Source of the DNA: Longimicrobiales bacterium
GTDB lineage: Bacteria > Gemmatimonadota > Gemmatimonadetes > Longimicrobiales > Gaopeijiaceae
Assembly (NCBI GenBank): GCA_951828585.1
Contig: OX639991.1
Span: 186,001-250,000, forward strand
Direction: 5' to 3'
Length of the DNA stretch: 64,000 bases
Within the stretch, counting starts at the first letter, position 1. Each line of letters begins with the position of its first letter. Below the pieces are notes generated by a model. It made no database searches. It was not told the DNA's origin and saw only the letters and a list, made by a program, of their open reading frames with translations. Shown here one piece after another: positions 52,319 to 61,821 of this stretch. The translations under genes were made by a program, and so were the position numbers.

Positions 52319-53545
52319 CTACGCCGCCCAGACCACCAAGCGCAGCTCGCTGTCGTCGATCAGGGTGTACTCGGGCATCCGCCCCGACAAGTCGTCGCTC
52401 TCACCGAGGATGATCGGTACTCCATCCCCCCGGCGGTCCATGATGCGTGATCTCCCAAAACTCCCGTCAACCGGCATTTGGCAGCGCGCCAACAGCGAGA
52501 CGACCAGCTCGTTTCGGCTGTATTGCCGAAGGTGCATGCTGTCCGTCGTGAGCGTATTGGCTAAAGAGCCCGGGACATAGAGTTCAAGGCGGTCGCCGAA
52601 CATGTGAAGGCGGATTCGCGCACCGGCCATGGAATAGTCGCGGTGGGCAACCGCGTTCGCGAGCGCCTCGAAGACTGCCCTCTCGCTGAATTGAGGGCGC
52701 TCGGTCCGAGTCGTCGTTTTCGCGGCTCGCACGAGCATGTTTCGGCGCACGAAGTCCAGCGTTTCAAAGATCTGTTCATCCAACGGACCACTGAAGTCGC
52801 GGGCGTCGATCTGGTAGTTCACGTCACGTCGTTCGCCCGCGTAGCTGACTGCTTGAACATACGCGTGAGGCAACCACTGCGTCGGTTCCGCCGTGCAAAG
52901 CAGCGCCCCGCTAACCGTAATCCTCGCGATATCGTCTTCGTCCCTTGCGATGAGTCGGAGCTTGGTCAGCGGGGTCTCCCCTGCTCCAGCATCCGGCGCC
53001 AGAAAACGCATAACCAGTCGCGATTCGAGATCGTCCGGCGAGGATCCCGGGATCGGCGTCTCGTCGAACCGGATGACGCGAGACTGGCTGCGCTCCTGAA
53101 GGAGTCGTGCCAATACCTCCGCAGGGAGTCTTCGCCTGGAACTCCCGATTCGACGAAAATAGCCCCCCGGACTCTCATGCACGAAGAGGCTCCGGGGCAC
53201 GACGACCTCGATGACGTTGCGAAGAGTGCCGTCGCTGTCTGGAAGTTCCAGTTTGTTGATTTGCGCGTCGAGCGGGGGCTTGATCGAATCGTTGCACATC
53301 TCCCGAACCCATGCTTCGACCAGGTCGATTCGATGCAAAGGAATGCCCACGATTTCTCGGGTCCGATCCGCCACACCCAGAACCAGCGTCCCTCCTCGCG
53401 AGTTGGCCATGCCGGCCATTTCGTCCGCGAGATCGTCGCGCTTGGGATCGGTGACCCTGTTACCGGCAACGAGGATGCGCTTCAGCTCCAGGGTCGAGTC
53501 TTCCCCGAGCCGAATCCGCCTCGCCATCGCATGAGTGTCCCTCAT
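52319..53545 (-). CDS. AlbA/Schlafen-type ATP-binding protein
   Basis: A 408-residue protein. The N-terminal AlbA_2 (Schlafen-like) domain is at about 10-130 (ESTLELKR-like DSTLELKRIL, NSRGGTLVLGVAD). A GHKL-type ATPase C-domain follows (FSERAVFEALANAVAHRDY, LELYVPGSL, GDGVPII). This COG2865-like architecture occurs in transcriptional regulators and in defence loci. The start overlaps the upstream PHP-ATPase stop by ATGA, so it is the second gene of a tight two-gene operon. Confidence 0.85.
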   Translation of the reverse strand: MRDTHAMARRIRLGEDSTLELKRILVAGNRVTDPKRDDLADEMAGMANSRGGTLVLGVADRTREIVGIPLHRIDLVEAWVREMCNDSIKPPLDAQINKLELPDSDGTLRNVIEVVVPRSLFVHESPGGYFRRIGSSRRRLPAEVLARLLQERSQSRVIRFDETPIPGSSPDDLESRLVMRFLAPDAGAGETPLTKLRLIARDEDDIARITVSGALLCTAEPTQWLPHAYVQAVSYAGERRDVNYQIDARDFSGPLDEQIFETLDFVRRNMLVRAAKTTTRTERPQFSERAVFEALANAVAHRDYSMAGARIRLHMFGDRLELYVPGSLANTLTTDSMHLRQYSRNELVVSLLARCQMPVDGSFGRSRIMDRRGDGVPIILGESDDLSGRMPEYTLIDDSELRLVVWAA

Positions 53546-56271
53546 GACACCGACCGATCCAGGGGCATGATCCGCCTGTACCGACTCGCGAAGGCTTCCT
53601 GTCCGCCTTCCATGACCTCGCAGATCCTGTCTCTTACCTTCTGTTCCTGAAGGCCACCTTCACAAGCCTTTCGGCTCTGGCCATCTCCGGCTTCCAACGC
53701 CAGAACGAACTCGGCGTCGCCGTGCACCACGATGTTCGGATTGTGTGTCACGACGATCACCTGGCGCCTGAGCTTCGTTTCCTTCAGCTGGTTGACCAGC
53801 AGATCGTAAATCAGGGTGTTGTCGAGATCGTCCTCCGGTTGGTCGAGAATGATAGGCTCCTCGCCATGGCCCAGAACGAAAGCCAGGAGGGCGGCCGTCT
53901 GTTGCCCCGGAGAGCCTTGCCTCAGCGGTCGCCAACCCTTGTTTCGATCCCGAAACGCCACGCGTACGTTGTCATCGGGGCTGTACAGAGCCAGCCGATC
54001 TATGCTCTCGGGCGCAACTTTCCTGAGCGTCGCTTCGAAGCGCCAATCCTCCGCTGTCCAAGCCTCTGACTCGTCCGCCTGGAAATCGCGGATGGCCGAC
54101 ACTAGCGAATCGAGGTGGTCCCAACTCCAAGGCTTCCCCGGCCCAAGCCGGATCCTTTCGGAAAGAGCCTTGCGGTCTGCTTCAAACCGATCGGTCCCCA
54201 GAATCCCGATCAGTTCATGCGGAAGCCCACGGTGGCTTTCAAGAGGGATCACTTCAACGCGAATGACTTCGCCTGTGGCTTCCGCCGCGAACGCGTTTCT
54301 GGCGCTGCTCAGATCTTCGCGCCGCTCGCGATAAAGTCCCAGGGTCTGCTCGGCCTCCCGCCTGAGTTCCCCCGCGCGACTTCGCTCCCGCTCCAATCCC
54401 TCGATCTCCCGCCACAGACGGGCTGCATCCGCGACTAGACCCCGGTATTCCCCGGGACTACGGATCCCCCGGTCGGCAAGCTGGGCAGACGCCTCCCGGA
54501 ACCCTTCCTCGCGGGCCTCCAAGGCCGCTTGCCACCGTAGGACATGCTCTCCCGCCAGTATCTGTTCGATCTGCCGCTGCGCGTCGTCAACGGTGTCGAG
54601 TACCCGTCCCCGAAGGCCTGCTACGGCGCGGCTGAGCGCTTCGTGAGCCTTCTCAAGATCTTGCTGTGGCGGATCTTCGTCGGAGCCAGCGGTCCCGAGG
54701 TCAAGATCGGCAACCGACAGTTGCTCCGCACCTTCCGCTACCGAACGAACACTCTGCCAAGCCGCCGACACTACAGCTTGCCACGTGTCGTCCTGCTGGC
54801 GCCTCCGGCGGTATTCGCTCAGTTGCCGTGCCTGATCACCTTCCTGAAGGAAGTCGAGCTTGTGCTGAGCGTCACTGAGCGCCGCCCGTCGAGCGCTGAG
54901 CCCCTCCGCACGTGCCGCGGCCGTACGGGCCTGGGCACGCAGGGACAGATACTTGGACTTGAGGTGAGCGATCTCACGGTCTCTCTCCGTCGCTTGGACG
55001 TGAGGGCTCCGATCGATGTCCGTCAGCAGCGCCCCCAGATCCTGAGCCATCGCAAACAATTGTTTCTGGCTGTAAATGCGTACCGGGAACCGCTCCGAGA
55101 CACTCCCTTCCTCGGGCGTCCGTCCCCCTTTACTCAGGCGACTGATCGAGGGCGTCCCTCCAGCGGGACTCCACGACAACGCGAATCGATCATCGTGTTT
55201 GCGGTAGGTCACTTCTATGTGGGTCTCCTCTCTAAGGAGCCCTTCGCGGTCACGCTTTGGTGGGACCCGCACGCGGCGGTCGAAGATCTTTCGTAGCGAT
55301 CCGTCGTCACCGGTTCCGCTACCGTCCAATTCCGAATCGAGCCGAAGCGTCTTGCGGCAGAAGTCCACGAGCGTGGATTTCCCGGTCCCCCGGCCACCGA
55401 TAATCGCGTTCAGCCACGGATTGAAGCGAACCACCATCGGCTCCTGCCGTCCCATGAACCTGGCGTTGGAAACGGTGATCTGTTCGATGATCATCTCCCC
55501 GTGACGGGAATTGGGATCTCCGGGCTCGGCAGAAGTCGCAGGCTTGAGAGAATCAGGCCCGTCCATCAGAGCCAGACCCAACCCCTCAATGTCGGGACGG
55601 GTCATCTTTACCCATGTGAAGCGCCGCCCCAGTTCCTCCAATTCGTGAGCGTCCGACGACCATACTCGTGAGATCCGGCGACCCACCTCCGCTTTGCTAC
55701 CGTCCAGCCAGCTCTCGTCAACACTGTGGTTGGGATCGATCTCGACGGCAGCCAGGCGTGAGTCCCTCAACACTGCCAGCCTCTGTTGGCCGTCGTGTAC
55801 GGCCAGGATCCCTTTGGGCCCGTTGGCGTGCGGCCCCAGGATGAGAGAGTCTCCACCCAGTTCCTCGAGAATCTTCTCGACGCTGAGTCCCGACCGCGCG
55901 AGTTCGGTCCCTCGCTCATCCACCGCTATTCCTACTCTGGAAAGCAGATCTTCCACGTGCTCTTCGCGGCAAGTCGGATCCAGCAGGACGAGCAGGTGAA
56001 CCCCGTCGCTGGCCGTTAGTTCTACGCCGGGAAAGAGAACCGGAGCGTCCGGCAGGCTCCCGGCCGCGGACTGGATCTCCGAAATCGCCCCGGCCGTATT
56101 GTGGTCGGTGACCGCTATTGCGTCGAGACCGGCCGCAAATGCCGCTGTAACCCAGCCAGGCCAGTCGTTCTCGTCGTCGTTTTCCCTACGGAAGTCCCTG
56201 GACCCGGGGGAATGGGCGTGCAGATCCACACGCCACCAACGCGAGCCTGGCCATTCCTGACTTCGGTCCAT
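53542..56271 (-). CDS. PHP-domain plus SMC-like ATPase (TrlF type)
   Basis: A 909-residue protein. The N-terminal PHP phosphoesterase keeps its metal ligands: DLHAHS (16-21), TDHN (55-58), PGVE (81-84), GPHAN (146-150), SDAH (206-209). The ATPase follows: Walker A GGRGTGKS (292-299), a coiled coil from about 400 to 700, an ABC-type signature GSPGQQTA, and Walker B PIILDQPEDDLDN near 830. This is the TrlF/PHP-ATPase layout, also known as a single-gene phage defence protein. Here it is co-translated with an AlbA/Schlafen ATPase. The PHP part may cleave nucleic acid or nucleotides on ATPase sensing. Confidence 0.88.
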   Translation of the reverse strand: MDRSQEWPGSRWWRVDLHAHSPGSRDFRRENDDENDWPGWVTAAFAAGLDAIAVTDHNTAGAISEIQSAAGSLPDAPVLFPGVELTASDGVHLLVLLDPTCREEHVEDLLSRVGIAVDERGTELARSGLSVEKILEELGGDSLILGPHANGPKGILAVHDGQQRLAVLRDSRLAAVEIDPNHSVDESWLDGSKAEVGRRISRVWSSDAHELEELGRRFTWVKMTRPDIEGLGLALMDGPDSLKPATSAEPGDPNSRHGEMIIEQITVSNARFMGRQEPMVVRFNPWLNAIIGGRGTGKSTLVDFCRKTLRLDSELDGSGTGDDGSLRKIFDRRVRVPPKRDREGLLREETHIEVTYRKHDDRFALSWSPAGGTPSISRLSKGGRTPEEGSVSERFPVRIYSQKQLFAMAQDLGALLTDIDRSPHVQATERDREIAHLKSKYLSLRAQARTAAARAEGLSARRAALSDAQHKLDFLQEGDQARQLSEYRRRRQQDDTWQAVVSAAWQSVRSVAEGAEQLSVADLDLGTAGSDEDPPQQDLEKAHEALSRAVAGLRGRVLDTVDDAQRQIEQILAGEHVLRWQAALEAREEGFREASAQLADRGIRSPGEYRGLVADAARLWREIEGLERERSRAGELRREAEQTLGLYRERREDLSSARNAFAAEATGEVIRVEVIPLESHRGLPHELIGILGTDRFEADRKALSERIRLGPGKPWSWDHLDSLVSAIRDFQADESEAWTAEDWRFEATLRKVAPESIDRLALYSPDDNVRVAFRDRNKGWRPLRQGSPGQQTAALLAFVLGHGEEPIILDQPEDDLDNTLIYDLLVNQLKETKLRRQVIVVTHNPNIVVHGDAEFVLALEAGDGQSRKACEGGLQEQKVRDRICEVMEGGQEAFASRYRRIMPLDRSVS

Positions 56272-56436
56272 GGACGTTGCCTCTTGTTCGGGGTATCCGG
56301 CCCTACCGACGATTCCGGAATACCTCGGTCGCCGTGTTGGAATATAGGGGGTCGGGCCAAGTCACCAACGTCGGCGGCGGCGATGGCGCCCTTCTACCCC
56401 TCGGCCGCTGGCCGCACGCACGGCGGATCGGGAAAG

Positions 56437-56664
56437 CTAAGGAGGACCAGGCGCCCCACCCCGATCCAGGCCGTACACCTGCACGTACTCCACGCCCAGT
56501 TCGTCCCGTGCGACCATGCGGACACCCGCGCTGTCCGTCACGCTGTATCCGGTCGCCGGGGGCAACTCCACAACACCTTCGGAGCAGCCCCAGGCGGCCA
56601 GAAACAGCCACCACGCCAAGTTTGATCCGAGGCTGGGTCTCCTATGTGGCGTCGGCGCGTTCAT
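56437..56664 (-). pseudogene. Internally deleted beta-propeller lipoprotein remnant
   Basis: A 75-codon frame from ATG 56664: signal and lipobox (FLAAWGCSEGV), the family's first strand (YSVTDSAGVRMV), then at once the C-terminal strand (ARDELGVEYVQVYGLDR) of a 6-bladed propeller lipoprotein. The body of roughly 300 residues is missing in frame. It is either a decayed copy or a short surviving product. Confidence 0.65.
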
Positions 56665-56800
56665 CGAACACTTGTCTCCCAAGTCAGCAACCCCTACGGT
56701 GGCCAGCGGTGTCAAAACGTAGGCGGTGGGCCGCTCTCAGCAACACTTTGCGGTTCGAAACCGACTCATTCCTGATGATGCCAACACGGCGGAGGAGATC

Positions 56801-58000
56801 ATGAATCCCCCGGTCAACACGGCCTCGGAATCGGCAGAGCGCCTGTGTCAATGGTCACGGCTCGTTCTGCTCTCCTCGCTTCTCGTCTCCGCTTCATGCG
56901 ACGACGGCGGGGCTTCCGGCTCAGGTGGCGCGCTCGCAAGTTGGACCCTCTCCGACGAGCCCAGCGTCGTCATCGGCGGCGCCGACGAACGCGAGGGCTA
57001 TCTCCTCCACCAGATCGTCGGAGCAGCGCGTCTCGGGGATGGCCGCATCGTCGTCGCCAACGGAAGCACTCTGCAACTGCGGTACTACGATCCGAAGGGG
57101 ACGCACCTCTTCGACGCCGGGGGCGAGGGCGAGGGGCCGGGCGAGTTTCAATCGCTGGTCCACCTGACCCGCCTTCCGGGGGACTCGATCCTTGCTCTTT
57201 CCTGGCCATCGCAACTCGTTCGATTCGGGCCCGAGGGCCGGTACGCAGGGTCGAGTCCCTACGAACCGTCACCCTGCCAGGGCTGCATGTGTCACGACGG
57301 TCGCCTCTTCCCTGATGGCTCGCTCCTGATGGTCTACTCGCTCTATGCCGGTATCTACCAATCCCGGAGGTGCCCGATCCCCACCGAGCCGCGGCCTTCG
57401 GCAGCGATCGGACGATTCGACCCGGCAACCGGGGTGCTCGACACAATCGCCGAGTTGCCGGGGGCCGAGCTGAGCTACCCGGCCGCGGACAGGATGTTTG
57501 CCTACCCGAAGAGTCTGGTCCACGGGATCGCGCGGGATCGAGTCTATCTCGGGGACACCGGGTCCGACATCATTCTCGAGATGGGTCTCCGGGGCGACAC
57601 CATCGCGACCCTTCCCGTACCCTTCGATCCGTTGCCCGTGCCCGCCGACGCCAGGCAACAGCCCAGGGAGCGGGAGTCCCGCTGGACATATATCTATCCG
57701 GATCACTACCCCCGCTACGCGCGACTCGTCGCGGCTCCCGGTGAACGGGTCTGGGTGATGGCCTATCCACCTGCGAAGGAACACCTGGATCACTGGGATT
57801 TGGAGAGTCCGAGCCAGTTCAGCCGACCGGAGGATGGAGGAGCGCTGTGGAGGATTGTGGGCCGGGATGGATCGTCTGTCGCCGAACTGCGAACGCCGGA
57901 AGGCTACTTTCTGCTGGAAGTGGGCGACGATTACATCCTGGGGATCCACAAGGACGAATTCGATCGCGAGAGTGTCCGGCTGTATGGGCTGATTCGGTAA
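56801..58000 (+). CDS. 6-bladed beta-propeller lipoprotein, copy A
   Basis: A 399-residue lipoprotein (lipobox VSASCDDGG) from ATG 56801 with GGAGGAGATC just upstream. Family motifs: SWTLSDEPSVVIGG, DEREGYLLHQIVGA, GGEGEGPGEFQS, RDRVYLGDTGSDIIL and the terminal DEFDRESVRLYGLIR. Five extra cysteines around 165-190 may form disulfides. It is a close paralogue of the genes at 60628 and 61968, sharing order and motifs throughout. The function is unknown. Confidence 0.82.
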   Translation: MNPPVNTASESAERLCQWSRLVLLSSLLVSASCDDGGASGSGGALASWTLSDEPSVVIGGADEREGYLLHQIVGAARLGDGRIVVANGSTLQLRYYDPKGTHLFDAGGEGEGPGEFQSLVHLTRLPGDSILALSWPSQLVRFGPEGRYAGSSPYEPSPCQGCMCHDGRLFPDGSLLMVYSLYAGIYQSRRCPIPTEPRPSAAIGRFDPATGVLDTIAELPGAELSYPAADRMFAYPKSLVHGIARDRVYLGDTGSDIILEMGLRGDTIATLPVPFDPLPVPADARQQPRERESRWTYIYPDHYPRYARLVAAPGERVWVMAYPPAKEHLDHWDLESPSQFSRPEDGGALWRIVGRDGSSVAELRTPEGYFLLEVGDDYILGIHKDEFDRESVRLYGLIR

Positions 58001-58043
58001 ACTCGCGACCTTTTGACATGCGTCGCACCCGGATAGTCAGCTG

Positions 58044-58142
58044 TACTTGACAAAATGTAATGTGTAATTGACATTCTACTGTCGGTCACCCTGATCCCTT
58101 CCTCCTCCGGAGGTGCTGGCGGCGCCGTGGTGGATGGTGATC
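58044..58142 (+). pseudogene. DUF4143 ATPase tail with promoter-like remnant
   Basis: An AT-rich stretch (about 58044-58080, with TTGACAAAATGTAATGTG) is followed by PEVLAAPWWMVI and stop TGA at 58141-58143. That tail is the C-terminus of the DUF4143 ATPase at 59197-60459. The body has been deleted. Confidence 0.65.
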
Positions 58143-58194
58143 TGACGGCCGCGCTCCGGCCTTCAGGGCACGCCCGGTTCCACCGCGGGCGAGA

Positions 58195-58590
58195 TCACGC
58201 GCCCGGCAGCACCTCGATGTCGGGACACCGCAGGAGCGACCGGTCCGCCGTCACCAGCGTGAGCCCGTGCACCATCGCGGTCGCCGCAATGAAGCGATCG
58301 GCCGGATCGTCATGGCCAAGGCGGATGGCGCGGCTGCCAAACGCGATGTCGAGCGTCATCGGGACGGAGCGCATGGGCCGGACGGTCAGGGCGGTGCGGA
58401 TCCAGCTCCAGGGGTCCGGATCGAGAATTACACGTCCCTTTTCCGCGAGCACCAGCGCCTCCCAGACACTCACGGGCGACAGAGCCAGCGTGTTCGCCGG
58501 TTCGGTCAACTGGCTGCGCGCCCGGTCCGAGAGCCGGTCCGGGTCCAGCAGGCTCCAGAGCCAGATGTGGGTGTCGAGGAGGAGATTCAT
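58195..58590 (-). CDS. vapC: PIN-domain VapC-type toxin
   Basis: A 131-residue protein: LLLDTHIWLWSLLD start with the first Asp, SVWEALVL (Glu), then HDDPADRFIAATAMVHGLTLVTADRSLL with the two late Asp. This matches the VapC ribonuclease family. The start overlaps the antitoxin stop (ATGA), the usual antitoxin-first order on the minus strand. Confidence 0.88.
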   Translation of the reverse strand: MNLLLDTHIWLWSLLDPDRLSDRARSQLTEPANTLALSPVSVWEALVLAEKGRVILDPDPWSWIRTALTVRPMRSVPMTLDIAFGSRAIRLGHDDPADRFIAATAMVHGLTLVTADRSLLRCPDIEVLPGA

Positions 58591-58991
58591 GGACCGTCAA
58601 CGTCCTTCGGGCGGCGATGCCTGGACCCGGCCGTCTCCGGCCGCAGGACATCCCAGTCGGACGGGTCGGACGCGGGAGAGACGATGTCCCCGACGATTTC
58701 GCCCGCATCCCGCATCGCGCCCATCCATGTCGCGTCGGCGGCGTGGGGGTCCCGGCAGTCGTCGGCTTCCCCGGCCATGTCGCTCTCTGCGCCGGGGACG
58801 GTCGGGGTCGCTCTGAGGGCGGCGGACATCCGGGCCCGCTCACGCACCACGCCGAGCCCGCGTTTGGGGAGGGCATGGCGCTCCAGCAGATAGCGCAACT
58901 CGCCCTCCAGCGAGCGATGGTTGGCCCTGGCCCGTTTCTTGAGTGCGACGATCACTGCATCGTCCACGTTGCGGATGGTCAGTACTCCCAC
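58587..58991 (-). CDS. FitA-type ribbon-helix-helix antitoxin
   Basis: A 134-residue protein from GTG 58991 (AGGAG about ten bases upstream). The N-terminal ribbon-helix-helix reads VLTIRNVDDAVIVALKKRAR then HRSLEGELRYLLERH, as in FitA. The C-terminal half is long and disordered for the family (usual length about 80), probably wrapping the toxin. It is the partner of the VapC-type gene downstream. Confidence 0.82.
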   Translation of the reverse strand: MGVLTIRNVDDAVIVALKKRARANHRSLEGELRYLLERHALPKRGLGVVRERARMSAALRATPTVPGAESDMAGEADDCRDPHAADATWMGAMRDAGEIVGDIVSPASDPSDWDVLRPETAGSRHRRPKDVDGP

Positions 58992-59165
58992 TTGAGTTGA
59001 GCTCCTCTTGTTGATGACTGCGAAACGCAGTCGTAATGTAATGGGTTCGCATGCATTATGAAATCTGACCCGCCGCTCCAACCAGGTATGCTGCGACTGC
59101 GGCGGGGGCTGCCATTCACGATATGCAGCTCAGGCCATCCACAGCCTCCGCCTCCTTAGCTTTTC

Positions 59166-59202
59166 ATTCACGTCATGAATGATTATCATTCACACTATGA
59201 AT
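59166..59202. promoter_or_regulatory. Two phased palindromes at the start of the DUF4143 ATPase
   Basis: ATTCACGTCATGAAT (59166-59180) and ATTCACACTATGAAT (59188-59202) are 22 bp apart, two helical turns; the second covers the ATG at 59197. The core ATTATCATTCACACTAT (59182-59198) also occurs, with one change, in the intergenic repeats. Confidence 0.6.
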
Positions 59203-60459
59203 AATCCAGTTCTCCCGCGCGTCGTCTCCCGGCGCCTCGACGGGACGATGCGCGTCATGCCCGCCGTTGTCGTTTGCGGGGCGCGCCAAACCGGCAAGAC
59301 CACGCTCGCGCGTGCCATTGCGGGGCGCAGTGCCGGCGGCGGCCGGACGTCCAGCCCAGCCACCTCCAGTCGCCAATACCTCTCCCTCGACGACCTCGAT
59401 GTCCTCGATCTCGCCCGCCGCAACCCCGACGCTCTCGTCCGCGGCACCCATCCGGTCACCCTGGACGAAGTTCAGCGCGAGCCGAGTCTCCTGGGCGCGG
59501 TCAAGCGGGAGATCGACCGGGAGCGCACACCGGGACGCTTTCTTATGACAGGCTCCGCCAACCTTCTCCTGATGCGGAGGGTCTCGGAGTCGCTGGCCGG
59601 CCGCGCAAGCTATCTGACGCTCTGGCCCATGACGCGGCGGGAGCAGCTGGGCCTCGGGCGGTGCGGAATCTGGGAGGAGTTTTTCGAGGTTCCCGACCGT
59701 GATTGGCTGGATGTCGTTGCTGCCCGGGCCGGGCAGCGGGAGGATTGGCGGGCGTTGGCCCCACGCGGAGGATTCCCGTTCCCCGCCGTCCACCTCGGCG
59801 ACTCCGCCCAACGCGCGATCTGGTTCGACGGTTACGTGCGGACCTATCTCGAGCGAGACCTGCAGGCGCTCTCCTCGATTTCCGCCCTTCCCGATTTCCG
59901 CCGCCTTGTCAGGGCCGCTTGTCTGCGCCTCGGATCACTGGTCAACCAAAGCGACCTCGGGCGTGACATCGGACTGCCGCAACCGACGGTTCATCGCTAT
60001 CTGAACCTGCTCGAGACATCCTATCTGCTCGTCAGGGTTCCGGCCTATTCGGTAAACCGCACCAAGCGGCTGATCAAGTCCCCCAAGCTGTATTGGAGCG
60101 ATACGGGTCTGGCCATGCACCTCTCGCAGGAGGAGGAGCCCCGCGGCGCCCACCTGGAGAACCTGGTCCTGCAGGATCTGCTGGTGTGGCGCGACTCGCG
60201 GTCGTCCCGGGCCGATGTTCTGCACTGGCGCACGACCACGAATGAGGAGGTGGGTTTCGTGGTGGAAGCGGAGGGAGCGCTGCTGCCGATCGAGGTGAAG
60301 GCCACCCGCCGGCCGAGACTTCGAGACGTTGCCCACCTGCACAGCTTCCGGAGGGAGTACGGTAGTGCCGCTCGCCCGGGCTTGCTGCTGCACGGCGGCG
60401 ATACTCTGGAGTGGATCACTCCCGAGGTGTTGAGCGCGCCCTGGTGGATGGTGATCTGA
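59197..60459 (+). CDS. AAA-type ATPase with DUF4143 domain, intact copy
   Basis: A 420-residue protein from ATG 59197. Walker A GARQTGKTT and Walker B VTLDEVQRE are present; SANLLLMRRVSESLAGRAS is a further AAA motif. The winged-helix part is DLGRDIGLPQPTVHRYLNLLE. The C-terminal part SVNRTKRLIKSPKLYWSDTG and EEVGFVVEAEGALLPIEVKA carries the nuclease-like core, and the chain ends WWMVI. Degraded copies of this gene flank it at 58044-58142 and 63543-63942. The biological role of the family is unsettled. Confidence 0.87.
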   Translation: MNNPVLPRVVSRRLDGTMRVMPAVVVCGARQTGKTTLARAIAGRSAGGGRTSSPATSSRQYLSLDDLDVLDLARRNPDALVRGTHPVTLDEVQREPSLLGAVKREIDRERTPGRFLMTGSANLLLMRRVSESLAGRASYLTLWPMTRREQLGLGRCGIWEEFFEVPDRDWLDVVAARAGQREDWRALAPRGGFPFPAVHLGDSAQRAIWFDGYVRTYLERDLQALSSISALPDFRRLVRAACLRLGSLVNQSDLGRDIGLPQPTVHRYLNLLETSYLLVRVPAYSVNRTKRLIKSPKLYWSDTGLAMHLSQEEEPRGAHLENLVLQDLLVWRDSRSSRADVLHWRTTTNEEVGFVVEAEGALLPIEVKATRRPRLRDVAHLHSFRREYGSAARPGLLLHGGDTLEWITPEVLSAPWWMVI

Positions 60460-60627
60460 GCCTGACGGACTGTCCAACCAGCGTGTCAAGAGGACAACGG
60501 ACAGTTGATCACGTACGTTCCGTGGCCAAGGCGGATCCATACAACCCCGCAGTGACCCCGGCGTGTCCCCTGAACACCGGCCGGGTTTTCCCGATCGGTT
60601 CCCGGGAACACCGCCGAGGAGGAGATC

Positions 60628-61821
60628 ATGAAAGCACGGCTGACCGCCCCTGTGGTTCCGTCAGCGCGCCGGATTGCGGTCATGACACCTGCCCTCCTCG
60701 CGACCTTGCTCACCGCCGCATCATGTGGCGACCGCGCGGATTCCGGCTCGCCGGACAGCATCGCCACCTGGACGCTGTCCGACGAGCCCACCGTCATCAT
60801 CGGAGGCGCCGACGAACGCGAGGGCTACCTGCTCCACGAGGTGGTCGACGCGATCCGCCTCGGCGATGGCCCCATCGTCGTCCTGAACGGCAGCACTCTG
60901 GAACTGAAGTACTACGATCCGGAGGGGTTGCATCTCCTGGACGCCGGAGGCGAGGGCGAGGGGCCGGGCGAGTTTCAATGGTTCTGGGGCGTCACCCGCC
61001 TTCCCGGAGACTCGGTCCTGGTGCTCTCGGGAACGGGGCTCACACGATTCGGGCCCGATGGTCGGTACGCGGGTTCTATCGCCTTCGAACCGCCGCCGCC
61101 CGGAGAGTGCAGGTGGAGCATCGAGGGTGGCCAGCACCCGCTTGCCGATGGTTCGATCCTGGCGGTCTTCAACGTCTATGTCGGCATCTACGGCAACTGG
61201 AGGTGTCCGATACCGAGCGAGTCGCAGCCTCCGGCTCTGGTCGGGCGATTCATCCCCGCAACCGGGGCTTTCGACACGATCGCCGAGTTGCCGGGTGTGG
61301 AGGAGTCGTATGGAGACACCAGGTACGCCCATCCCCGGAACCTCGTCTACGCGATTGCGGACGACGGCGTCTATCTCGGCGACACCGGGTCGGGCACCGT
61401 CCTGGCGATGACCATGAGCGGCGACACCATCGCGACGCTGCCCGTGCCCTTCGATCCGGTCGCCGTCCCCGCCGACGCCAGGGAGGCGACGGGGTCCGCG
61501 CGCGGCACCATCATCTATCCGGATCACTATCCGCGGTTCGCGCGACTCGTGGCAGGTTCGGGGGACCGGGTCTGGGTGATGGCCTATCCACCGTTGAAGG
61601 AACCGGTGCGGCACTCGGATGTGGCGATCGCAAGACAATATCGCCGCACCGAGGACGGAGGGGCGCGGTGGAGGGTGATGGGACGGGATGGACTGGTGGT
61701 CGCCGAGGTGCGAACGCCCGAAGGGTTCTTTCTGCTTGAGGTGGGCGACGATCATGTCCTCGGCCTGCACAAGGATGAACTCGATCGCGAGAGCGTCCGG
61801 CTGTATCGGTTGATTCGATGA
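60628..61821 (+). CDS. 6-bladed beta-propeller lipoprotein, copy B
   Basis: A 397-residue lipoprotein (lipobox LTAASCGDR) with GAGGAGGAGATC ahead of ATG 60628, the same leader as copy A. It repeats the family motifs TWTLSDEPTVIIGG, DEREGYLLHEVVDA, GGEGEGPGEFQW, GDTGSGTVLAM and the terminal DELDRESVRLYRLIR. It starts 168 bp after the DUF4143 stop. Confidence 0.82.
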   Translation: MKARLTAPVVPSARRIAVMTPALLATLLTAASCGDRADSGSPDSIATWTLSDEPTVIIGGADEREGYLLHEVVDAIRLGDGPIVVLNGSTLELKYYDPEGLHLLDAGGEGEGPGEFQWFWGVTRLPGDSVLVLSGTGLTRFGPDGRYAGSIAFEPPPPGECRWSIEGGQHPLADGSILAVFNVYVGIYGNWRCPIPSESQPPALVGRFIPATGAFDTIAELPGVEESYGDTRYAHPRNLVYAIADDGVYLGDTGSGTVLAMTMSGDTIATLPVPFDPVAVPADAREATGSARGTIIYPDHYPRFARLVAGSGDRVWVMAYPPLKEPVRHSDVAIARQYRRTEDGGARWRVMGRDGLVVAEVRTPEGFFLLEVGDDHVLGLHKDELDRESVRLYRLIR

